Shown in pieces: positions 25,287 to 32,700 of a DNA stretch of 40,584 nt. The stretch spans positions 1 to 40,584 of the forward strand of contig JBEVEP010000169.1 in the NCBI GenBank assembly GCA_040512755.1. The letters run 5' to 3'. The DNA comes from JBEVEP01 sp040512755 (GTDB lineage: Bacteria; Pseudomonadota; Alphaproteobacteria; Rhizobiales; Rhizobiaceae). The first letter of the stretch is position 1; each line of letters begins with the position of its first letter. The notes below the pieces were generated by a model, which made no database searches, was not told the origin of the DNA, and was given only the letters and a program-made list of their open reading frames with translations. A program made the position numbers and the translations under genes.

Positions 25287-25301
25287 TTGTGCATTGCACA
25301 A
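25287..25301. promoter_or_regulatory. Perfect 15-bp dyad TTGTGCA-T-TGCACAA
   Basis: Seven-base arms flank one central base, 12 bases after the preceding dyad and about 80 bases before hisN. This spacing and symmetry are typical of a dimeric repressor site (GntR- or LacI-like). The regulator is unknown. Confidence 0.5.
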
Positions 25302-25380
25302 ATGTCAACGGCCTATTACCCTTTTTTAATTCACTCTTATGTGTCAAATGCCGGTGGCAACCAATTTGGCCGGGGACGAT

Positions 25381-26166
25381 ATGGCGAATCTGGACGTGAG
25401 TGCGAAATTTTTCCGCAAGTTAGCGGAGGTCGCCGCTGCTCAAACAATGCCGCGGTTTCGCCAGCCGGGCGCCGTATCGAACAAGCTCTCGGGCGGCTTC
25501 GATCCGGTCACGGAGGCCGACCGGGAGGCCGAGCAGGCGATCCGGGCCGAGATCCGCCGTCAGTTTCCCGATCATGGAATCATCGGCGAAGAATTCGGCG
25601 CGGAAAACAGCACAAGCCGGTACCTGTGGGTCATCGATCCGATCGACGGAACGCGCTCCTTCATTTCCGGCGTGCCTCTTTGGGGAACGCTCGTCGGCCT
25701 GACCGTCGATGGTGCTGCTGTCGCCGGCATGATGGCGCAGCCCTTCACGCGAGAACTGTTCTACGCAAACGACAGCGGCGCCCACTATGACGGACCGCTA
25801 GGGGCACGAAAATTGCAGACGAGGCGGGGGGTTACCCTGAACGAGGCAACGCTTTGCACCACCACGCCGTCGCTCTTCCTTGGCGGACGGCGCGAAGCCT
25901 ACAACCGCCTGGAATCGGCCGTCCAATTGGCTCGCTACGGGACCGATTGCTACGCCTATGCCATGATTGCGGCGGGCTATGTCGACCTCGTGGTCGAGGT
26001 TGGACTGCAATCCTATGACATCGTCGCATTGATCCCGATCATCGAGAAGGCAGGCGGCAAAGTGACCAACTGGGACGGTGGCCCTGCTGAAAACGGTGGC
26101 GAGATCGTTGCGGCTGGCTCGCCAGACCTGCACGAAGCGGCTCTGGGCCTGCTACACGGGGGATGA
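25381..26166 (+). CDS. hisN: Histidinol-phosphatase HisN (inositol monophosphatase family)
   Basis: A 261-residue Mg-dependent phosphatase. Metal and active-site motifs are FDPVTEADREAE (40-51), IIGEEFG with Glu70, WVIDPIDGTRSF with Asp86 and Asp89, and Asp213 in LQSYDIVALIPIIE. The last motif replaces the WDxAAG of true inositol monophosphatases and is characteristic of the HisN-type histidinol-phosphatases of Actinobacteria and Alphaproteobacteria. The likely role is the penultimate dephosphorylation of L-histidinol phosphate in histidine synthesis. ATG 25381 follows GGGGA; an in-frame start at 25339 is possible but less likely. A role on other sugar phosphates cannot be excluded. Confidence 0.85.
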   Translation: MANLDVSAKFFRKLAEVAAAQTMPRFRQPGAVSNKLSGGFDPVTEADREAEQAIRAEIRRQFPDHGIIGEEFGAENSTSRYLWVIDPIDGTRSFISGVPLWGTLVGLTVDGAAVAGMMAQPFTRELFYANDSGAHYDGPLGARKLQTRRGVTLNEATLCTTTPSLFLGGRREAYNRLESAVQLARYGTDCYAYAMIAAGYVDLVVEVGLQSYDIVALIPIIEKAGGKVTNWDGGPAENGGEIVAAGSPDLHEAALGLLHGG

Positions 26167-26186
26167 GACGCAACGCTTGAGTGCCA

Positions 26187-27140
26187 TCAATTCTCGACGG
26201 TCCCGGGAATGAAGGCATCGAAGGCAGCAAGGAACTGCTCGCGATAGAGGTCGGTTTCCTGCAGTATTTCGTGACGGGCGCCATCAATTGTGAGAGCAGA
26301 GCCCGAGCGCAGCGCTTTGGCATAGTCCTCTATGGCGGGCGTTGAGACGACGATGTCCGCGCCTGCAGCAATCAGCAGCGACGGGATGTGGATTTTTGCC
26401 ATGAACGCCGGATCCTTCACGGTCTCGCAGGCGACCAAGGCAGCGTGAAGCCAGGCAGCCGTCGGACTTCCGAGCGCCAGTTGCGGGTATTTCCGGCAAA
26501 TCTCGATATTGCGCTCATAGCGATGTCGGTCGGTCGTCAGCACATTGTTTGCGAAAGGCGCGGGCTCGAACGAACGCCGGCCGTTGCGGACAGAAAGCCT
26601 GCCAAGACCTGTCCAGTGGAGCGTTGCCGTCAGTCGCCGTATCGTTTTCATCGAGAGCGGGGTGCTCTTCAGTGTCAGCAGGGGTGCAATCAGCACCATG
26701 CGCCGCACCCTGTTGACCATAGACGGCGCCGCCAGTAGCGCGATGAGCGCGCCCATGGAATGAGCGAGGATGTAGTATGGCCCGCGGCAGTCAGGCAGCA
26801 CGATGTCGTCAAAGAATTGCTCGAGATCGTGCACATAACTGTCGAAGCTGTTCACGTGACCGCGTTGCGAGTTCCGGATCAAACGATCGGAGAGGCCCTG
26901 GCCGCGCCAGTCGAACATGGCGATGCCGAAGCCTCTCGCTGCAAGATCGCTGATCGTTTCGAAGTACTTCTCGATACATTCGTTGCGGCCGGGCAGCAGC
27001 ACGACCGTCCCCTTGAGCGGCCGGGCGGTAGCGCCAAAAAGCGCGTAGCGGATCCGCTTGCCGTCATGAGCCATGAAGGCCTCTGCCGTCGCTTCTTTCG
27101 GAACGGGATTCTCCGGAATTTCATTGAGCAATTCAGTCAT
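26187..27140 (-). CDS. Alpha/beta hydrolase, lysophospholipase-like (PldB/monoacylglycerol lipase type)
   Basis: A 317-residue serine hydrolase. The oxyanion region is VVLLPGRNECIEKY, then FDWRGQGLSDR, which is typical of the lysophospholipase L2/monoglyceride lipase family. The nucleophile is Ser128 in ILAHSMGALIAL; the first Gly of the usual GxSxG is Ala. A catalytic Asp is in AAGADIVVST and the His in GARHEILQE. No signal peptide is seen, so it is probably cytoplasmic or membrane-associated. ATG 27140 is chosen because family similarity begins after it and AGG precedes it. It is convergent with hisN with 20 bases between the stops. The true substrate is not determined. Confidence 0.87.
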   Translation of the reverse strand: MTELLNEIPENPVPKEATAEAFMAHDGKRIRYALFGATARPLKGTVVLLPGRNECIEKYFETISDLAARGFGIAMFDWRGQGLSDRLIRNSQRGHVNSFDSYVHDLEQFFDDIVLPDCRGPYYILAHSMGALIALLAAPSMVNRVRRMVLIAPLLTLKSTPLSMKTIRRLTATLHWTGLGRLSVRNGRRSFEPAPFANNVLTTDRHRYERNIEICRKYPQLALGSPTAAWLHAALVACETVKDPAFMAKIHIPSLLIAAGADIVVSTPAIEDYAKALRSGSALTIDGARHEILQETDLYREQFLAAFDAFIPGTVEN

Positions 27141-27310
27141 CGAGCCTGATCGTCGTTCCGGCGCATGGAAGGTCAGTATGTTTTTGATAAACAGGCTGGC
27201 GTTTGAAAGGCAAAGAAAATCCGCCAGCCCACCACTCAGCGGCTTCTTTCGAGCGCGAGTTACCGCAGGATTCACCGTGTGCTTGCAAGTTCCGTCCTGA
27301 TTTTGGCGGA

Positions 27311-27346
27311 AAAAAGCGCCGGAAGCCGCTAGAGCAGACTTCCGGC
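27311..27346 (-). terminator. Rho-independent terminator on the minus strand
   Basis: On the minus strand GCCGGAAG and CTTCCGGC form a perfect 8-bp stem around 13 bases, followed by GC and then a run of T. It stops transcription coming from the right, 26 bases after the stop of the small ORF at 27372-27482. The hydrolase gene itself starts further downstream at 27140, so this terminator implies a separate minus-strand transcript upstream of it. Confidence 0.65.
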
Positions 27347-27371
27347 ACTGCCGAGCAAGGCGGAAGGGACG

Positions 27372-27482
27372 TTACACCCGGCTCGATGCGGTCAGCGGCT
27401 GGTTCTTGAGGCAGCCGGTTTCTTCAGAACTGGAGTGAATATTGCGAACCGCGGCTGAACGGCTCCCGAAGACGCGGTTCAT
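27372..27482 (-). CDS. Possible small protein of 36 residues, divergent from hsp20
   Basis: A 36-codon frame begins MNRVFGSRSAAVRNIHSSS and ends KNQPLTASSRV. It is preceded by GGAAA, a weak ribosome site. It has no membrane segment and no motif that I recognise; it is rich in Ser and Arg with a single Cys. The main support is external: an intrinsic terminator for the same strand lies 26 bases after the stop, and no other minus-strand gene exists between it and the hsp20 region. The transcript could equally be a non-coding RNA. The frame stays open upstream to 27659, but that part overlaps the hsp20 leader. Confidence 0.35.
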   Translation of the reverse strand: MNRVFGSRSAAVRNIHSSSEETGCLKNQPLTASSRV

Positions 27483-27522
27483 TTTCCGTTCATCGGGCGA
27501 TTGCCTTTCCTCAGGGAAATTC

Positions 27523-27551
27523 CTTGAAATCGACGGCAGATATACCCAAAT
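27523..27551 (+). promoter_or_regulatory. Sigma-32 (RpoH)-like promoter of hsp20
   Basis: CTTGAA at 27523-27528 is a full match to the heat-shock -35 core. ACCCAAAT at 27544-27551, 15 bases downstream, resembles the CCCCATTTA -10. Transcription would start near 27558 and give a leader of about 100 bases. Confidence 0.55.
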
Positions 27552-27557
27552 CGATGC

Positions 27558-27657
27558 TGCGGCCGCCGATACAGGGGTCGCTGGCCACACGGAAAAGCCA
27601 GGATGGGTTTCCGAACGGGCCAAACGCAAAGCAATGTTGCTCAAAGGAGAACAAACC
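27558..27657 (+). ncRNA. ROSE-type RNA thermometer in the hsp20 leader
   Basis: The last leader hairpin pairs GUUGCUC (27636-27642) with GAGAAC (27647-27652), with one bulged G inside the UUGCU word, and thereby covers the AAGGAG ribosome site at 27644-27649. UUGCU facing the Shine-Dalgarno with an unpaired or mismatched G is the hallmark of ROSE elements of rhizobial small heat-shock genes. A further stem CTGGC/GCCAG at 27581-27601 lies upstream. Heating would open the last hairpin and allow translation. The 5' limit is estimated from the predicted promoter. Confidence 0.7.
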
Positions 27658-28122
27658 ATGCGTCACGTTGATTTTTCACCCCTCTATCGTTCGACCGTCG
27701 GCTTTGACCGACTCTTCACAATGCTTGACTCGCTTGCGCAGCCGGAAGGCGGGCAGTCCTATCCGCCCTACAACATCGAGCGCACAGGCGAGGATGCCTA
27801 TCGCATCAGTATGGCGGTAGCCGGCTTCTCGGAGAATGAGATTTCGATCGAAGCCCACCGCAATGTACTGACCGTCAAGGGCGAGCGGAAGGAAGAGACG
27901 AACGAGGGCTCTGAAGTGCTCTATCGCGGCATCGCCTCGCGTGCCTTCGAACGCCGCTTCCAACTGGCAGACCATGTTGAAGTGACGGGCGCCAGCCTGA
28001 AGAACGGCCTGCTGCACATCGATCTCAAGCGTAACATCCCGGAAGAGATGAAGCCGCGCAAGGTTGAGATTTCGGCCGCGTCGGCCAAGACTGCCAAGCA
28101 GATCGAGGCCAAGGCTGCGTAA
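27658..28122 (+). CDS. Hsp20-family small heat-shock protein (IbpA-like)
   Basis: A 154-residue chaperone of the alpha-crystallin superfamily that binds unfolding proteins and prevents aggregation. An N-terminal arm (MRHVDFSPLYRSTVGFDRLF) as in IbpA/HspA-type proteins precedes the crystallin domain (about 35-130). That domain includes YPPYNIERTGEDAYRISMAV, LTVKGERKEE, RGIASRAFERRFQLAD and the conserved GLLHIDLKR. The C-terminal anchor tripeptide I-x-I/V is degenerate (VEIS). ATG 27658 has a strong AAGGAG site that is covered by the ROSE hairpin. The open frame upstream to 27442 is leader RNA, not coding. Control is predicted at two levels, RpoH promoter and RNA thermometer. Confidence 0.93.
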   Translation: MRHVDFSPLYRSTVGFDRLFTMLDSLAQPEGGQSYPPYNIERTGEDAYRISMAVAGFSENEISIEAHRNVLTVKGERKEETNEGSEVLYRGIASRAFERRFQLADHVEVTGASLKNGLLHIDLKRNIPEEMKPRKVEISAASAKTAKQIEAKAA

Positions 28123-28145
28123 GCCAGCGGTAGCATACTGGTTTG

Positions 28146-28171
28146 AAGGGCGGTGCTTCGGCGCCGCCCTT
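28146..28171 (+). terminator. Intrinsic terminator between hsp20 and threonine aldolase
   Basis: AAGGGCGGTGC and GCGCCGCCCTT form an 11-bp stem with one G-T pair around a stable TTCG tetraloop, followed by TCAGTTTT. It lies 24 bases after the hsp20 stop and serves the convergent pair, possibly in both directions. Confidence 0.75.
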
Positions 28172-28219
28172 TCAGTTTTGGGCCTTGCTTTCTGTAGATG
28201 GCGTGGTCGAACCGGCAGG

Positions 28220-29272
28220 TCAGGTGCGGATAAGGTCTGCAAACCGATCGACGTCCTCGACAGTCGTCGCAAAGCTGGTAACGAAGCGGTAGAGACCCTT
28301 ATCCGCCTCGATCTCATCGCGAAGACCGTGGGGAACTGGCCAGTCATAGAATGCCGCGCCCGCCCGATGCGCCTTTTCGACCGTAGCTTTGTCGATAATC
28401 GCGAAGACTTCATTGGCCTGGGGCTTCCAGGCAAGCCGCCCACGGGGTGAAGCGGCGATGCCTGCAGCAAGCCGCGCCGCCATGGCGTTGGCGTGAGCCG
28501 CGGTCTCCAGCCATAGTCCGTCATTCAGGTAGGCCTGGAACTGCGCCGCAATGAAGCGCGATTTGGAGAAGAGCTGGGCAGCGCGTTTGCGCAGAAAACC
28601 CATTTCGCGCGCCTTGGATGCATCGAAAAGCACCAACGCTTCGGCGCACCAGCAGCCATTCTTGGTGCCGCCGAAGGAAAGAAGGTCGACACCGCGCTTC
28701 CACGTCATCTCCGCCGGGCTGGCTTCGAGCGCTGCCAATGCGTTGGCGAACCGTGCGCCATCCATGTGTAGGGGCACGCCGTGCCGCCTCGCTATCGCCG
28801 ATATCACTTCTATATCGCCAAGCGAATATACGGTGCCGGCTTCGGTCGCCTGTGTGATCGTCACCGCCATAGGTTGGCCGGCATGGACAGAATCGGGGAC
28901 GTAGCGCGCAATTGCCTTTTCCAGCGCGGCGGGATCGATCCGCCCCTCGGCGCCGTCGACAGGACAGAGCCGCGATCCGCCGGTAAAATATTCCGGCGCG
29001 CCGCACTCGTCCTCGATCACATGCGCCTGTCGGTGAGCGAATGTAATTCCACCAGGACGGTTTGCCGAGGCCAGGGCGAGGGCGTTTGCAGCCGTGCCGG
29101 TCGCCACGAAAAAGACGGCCACTTCGCGCTCGAAGATCGCGTTGAACTGGTCCTGCACGGCACGATCGAGTTCACTCGAGCCGTAAGCCGGAGCAAAACC
29201 GGCTGAATGGGAGGAGAGGCTCGCGGCGATTTTCGGATGGGCGCCGGCCCAGTTGTCTGAGGCAAAAAACAT
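28220..29272 (-). CDS. ltaE: Low-specificity L-threonine aldolase (PLP-dependent)
   Basis: A 350-residue fold-type I PLP enzyme that cleaves L-threonine or allo-threonine to glycine and acetaldehyde. Family features are FASDNWAGAHP at the start, a phosphate-binding GTAAN near 59-63, His-rich TFAHRQAHV, LHMDGARFANA with Asp171 pairing the pyridine nitrogen, and Lys204 in SFGGTKNGCW as the Schiff-base Lys. ATG 29272 agrees with family starts; an in-frame GTG at 29326 is possible. It is a single gene, convergent with hsp20. It supplies glycine, as would the predicted cluster at 5777, but there is no direct link. Confidence 0.9.
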   Translation of the reverse strand: MFFASDNWAGAHPKIAASLSSHSAGFAPAYGSSELDRAVQDQFNAIFEREVAVFFVATGTAANALALASANRPGGITFAHRQAHVIEDECGAPEYFTGGSRLCPVDGAEGRIDPAALEKAIARYVPDSVHAGQPMAVTITQATEAGTVYSLGDIEVISAIARRHGVPLHMDGARFANALAALEASPAEMTWKRGVDLLSFGGTKNGCWCAEALVLFDASKAREMGFLRKRAAQLFSKSRFIAAQFQAYLNDGLWLETAAHANAMAARLAAGIAASPRGRLAWKPQANEVFAIIDKATVEKAHRAGAAFYDWPVPHGLRDEIEADKGLYRFVTSFATTVEDVDRFADLIRT

Positions 29273-29710
29273 CGTCGATCCGGGAACTTGGTTGAATGGA
29301 ACGTTGGGGTGCCGGGCTTCTATCACGATGGAGCGGAATGAAAAACCGCGACTTGTCGAAAACCGGACCGACTGTGCGGCAGGCAGTCATATCCTTGCGG
29401 GAGAGAAACGTCTTGCGCATGATTATTACGCGAGTGGCGGATATTTTTTACATTTCGGTCTTGTAAGCCGGACAGATATCTGTCATACAAATTTAGGACA
29501 GTATTGCTGTCTTATTTAACTGCAGGAAGCGGGCTGGATTTGGCGTATAGTTCCGCCAGTCTGGCTGTTGCTGCGGGCGATGGCTGGTGGATGGCGCTGG
29601 TCCGTGCCGACAAGAGCTTTCGCAAATACGACGCATGATGTGCCGTCCGGTCTCCAAGTGCGGTCGGCAAGAATGGAAATGCCCGAAAGGGACAAAGGGA
29701 GGAAGGTACG
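29273..29710. other. Divergent intergenic region between threonine aldolase and gltB
   Basis: The 438-base region contains two GACAG/CTGTC dyads (29471-29511) and an AT-rich stretch before them (about 29420-29470) that may hold the gltB promoter. No coding frame is supported. A long leader of roughly 200 bases separates the dyads from gltB. Confidence 0.5.
29471..29511. promoter_or_regulatory. Tandem GACAG/CTGTC dyads upstream of gltB
   Basis: The first dyad GACAGATATCTGTC (29471-29484) is a perfect 14-bp palindrome. The second, GACAG-TATTG-CTGTC (29497-29511), follows after 12 bases. Both use the same half-site, so they look like tandem operators. The ten bases ATCTGTCATA at 29478-29487 recur exactly in the inverted repeat before vapB. 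Confidence 0.6.
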
Positions 29711-32700
29711 ATGATGGGGAAGACGCCATCTGTGACGACGGGTGAAATGCCGGCCGTGCAGACGAAAGCGGCTTCCGTCAAACGTGCCGCCAACCTGGCT
29801 CTTGCGGCTGCAAAGGGCCTCTACGATCCGCGCAACGAACATGATTCGTGCGGCGTAGGCTTTATCGCACAGATGAAGGGCGTGAAGTCGCACCAGATCG
29901 TCAACGACGGTCTGGCTATGCTGGAGAATCTCACCCACCGGGGCGCCGTCGGCGCTGATCCTCTGATGGGTGACGGCGCCGGCGTGCTCGTGCAGATTCC
30001 CGACAGGTTCTTCCGCGAGGAAATGGCTAAGCAGAGCATCGAACTGCCGGCAGCGGGACAATATGGAGTCGGCCACTGGTTCATGCCGCAGGATGCTGAT
30101 CTGCGCGCACACATCAACGAGGTCATTCGGGAGTCGGCGCAGTCGGAGGGTTTGCCGCTTATCGGCTTCCGCGATGTGCCTGTCGACAATTCCTCGTTGT
30201 CGAAGGCTCCGGAAATTGTCGCGGCGGAACCGTTCCATCGCCAGGTCTTCATCGGACGTCCGCCGGATATCGAAGACGACGAGGAGTATGAGGCGCGGCT
30301 CTATCTTCTGCGCAAGGTCATATCCGGTCGCATCTACGCTGAAAACAACAACAAGGACATCGGCTCCTATTGCGTGTCGCTGTCGGCGCGAACAATCGTC
30401 TACAAAGGCATGTTCCTGGCCTATCAGGTCGGCGCCTACTACAGGGATTTGACCGATCCGCGCTTCGAGACGGCGCTGATCCTCGTCCACCAACGGTTTT
30501 CGACGAACACCTTCCCGTCGTGGAAGCTGGCGCATCCCTATCGAATGGTCGCCCACAATGGCGAGATCAACACTGTACGCGGCAACAACAACTGGATGGC
30601 GGCACGCCAGGCGTCGGTAGATTCCGAGCTGTTCGGCAACAACATTTCCAAGCTCTGGCCGATCTCCTACGAAGGGCAGTCGGATACCGCCTGTTTCGAC
30701 AACGCGCTCGAGTTCCTTTTCCAGGGTGGTTACAAGCTCGCGCATGCAATGATGATGCTGATCCCGGAAGCCTGGGCCGGCAACAAGCTGATGGATGCCG
30801 ACCGTAAGGCATTCTACGAGTACCATGCTGCATTGATGGAACCATGGGACGGTCCGGCGGCGGTTGCTTTCACCGACGGACGCCAGATCGGCGCAACGCT
30901 GGACCGCAATGGCCTGCGCCCTGCGCGCTACTTCGTAACCGATGACGACCGTGTCATTATGGCTTCGGAAGCCGGCGTGCTGCCCGTGCCTGACGAAAAG
31001 ATCATCAAGAAGTGGCGGCTGCAGCCGGGCAAGATGCTGCTGATCGATCTCGTGAAGGGCAGGATCATTTCTGACGAGGAGATCAAGGCGGAGATCGCGA
31101 CCAAGCATCCTTACAAGCAATGGCTCGCCAACACGCAGCTGATCCTTGAGGACCTCAAGCCGGTGGAGCCACGCGCGCTGAGGAAGGATGTCACGCTGCT
31201 CGATCGCCAGCAGGCGTTCGGATATACGCAGGAAGACACAAAGCTCCTGATGTCTCCAATGGCGACGACGGGTCAGGAAGCGGTCGGCTCGATGGGCACC
31301 GACACGCCGATTTCGGCGATGTCCGACAAGTCCAAGCTGCTTTACACCTATTTCAAGCAGAACTTCGCACAGGTGACGAACCCGCCGATCGATCCGATTC
31401 GCGAAGAACTTGTCATGAGTCTGGTGTCCTTCATCGGACCGAGGCCAAATATCTTCGACCTTATCGGGAGTTCACGCCGCAAGCGGCTAGAAGTGCGTCA
31501 GCCGATCCTTACCAATGGCGATCTGGAAAAGATCCGGTCGATCGGACATACCGAAGATCGGTTCGATACGAAGACAATCGATATTACCTATGCGACCGCC
31601 GAGGGTGCAGCCGGCATGCCCGGCGCGCTGGTCCGGCTGTGCGAACGCGCCGAAGCGGCGGTTGCCGGCGGGTACAACATCATCATCCTGTCGGACCGCC
31701 AGGTCGGACCGGACCGCATCGCGTTGCCGGCTCTTTTGGCGACGGCAGCAGTCCACCATCACCTCATCCGTAAGGGATTGCGCACGTCTGTCGGCCTTGT
31801 CGTGGAGTCTGGCGAGCCGCGCGAAGTGCATCACTTCTGCTGCCTTGCAGGTTATGGGGCGGAGGCGATCAATCCCTACCTCGCTTTCGATACGCTGCTC
31901 GACATGCATCGGCGAGGCGACATGCCGAAGGAGGTGGATGAGCACGAAATCGTCTCCCGCTACATAAAGTCGATCGGCAAGGGCATCCTCAAGGTGATGT
32001 CCAAGATGGGCATCTCGACGTATCAATCCTATTGCGGCGCCCAGATTTTTGATGCGATCGGATTGAAGTCTGATTTCGTCGAAAACTATTTCTTCGGCAC
32101 GGCCACTACGATCGAAGGGGTTGGGCTGGAAGAAGTGTCGGAAGAGACGGTACGCCGCCACAGGGACGCCTTCGGCGACGACCCCGTGCTGCGCAACACG
32201 CTCGAAGTCGGCGGCGAGTACATGTTCAGGATGCGCGGCGAGGCGCATATCTGGTCGCCGGATGCTGTGGCCACGCTTCAGCATGCCGTGCGCAAGAGCT
32301 CCTGGGATACGTTCAAGGAATACTCCGAACAGATCGACAGCCAGACCGCCAAGGCCCAGACGATCCGCGGGATGTTCAGGATCAAGCTTGCTGAAGAGAC
32401 CGGGCGCACGCCTGTGCCGCTGGACGAGGTTCAGTCCGCGGCAGACATCGTCAAGCGCTTCTCTACAGGCGCCATGTCCTTCGGCTCGATCTCGCGGGAG
32501 GCTCATACGACCCTTGCGCGGGCGATGAACGCGATCGGCGGCAAGTCGAACACCGGCGAGGGTGGTGAAGAACCCGACCGTTACCTGCCGCTCCCGGGCG
32601 GCGGGCGCAATCCGGAGCGGTCCGCGATCAAGCAGGTGGCGTCAGGCCGCTTTGGCGTGACGGCGGAGTACCTCGTCAATTCGGATGTGATGCAGATCAA

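Larger units (their letters stand above)
25136..25380. other. Intergenic region upstream of hisN with two dyads
   Basis: This 245-base gap carries two perfect dyads (25253-25274 and 25287-25301). It also contains a GACCGC...GCGGTC repeat near 25196-25221. A 65-codon frame starting at 25132 overlaps the previous stop and crosses both dyads; I do not accept it as a gene. Confidence 0.45.
27141..27657. other. Intergenic region between hydrolase and hsp20 genes
   Basis: The 517-base stretch contains, from left to right, the upstream region of the hydrolase, a minus-strand terminator (27311-27346), a possible 36-codon minus-strand ORF (27372-27482), a heat-shock promoter (27523-27551) and the ROSE-type leader (27558-27657). 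Each has its own entry. Confidence 0.5.

Noticed and set aside
25132..25329. 65-codon frame overlapping the end of the second amidohydrolase gene
   Set aside because: It crosses two perfect dyads, has no ribosome site apart from the overlap, and shows no recognisable protein features.
27442..27657. N-terminal extension of Hsp20
   Set aside because: The stretch is explained by the heat-shock promoter and ROSE leader; the strong ribosome site lies just before ATG 27658.
29516..31120. 534-codon frame antisense to gltB
   Set aside because: Long antisense frames are common opposite GC-rich genes; GltB is continuous and fully conserved on the other strand.
31487..32506. 339-codon frame antisense to gltB
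   Set aside because: Same reason: a shadow of the reading frame of gltB with no motifs or ribosome site.
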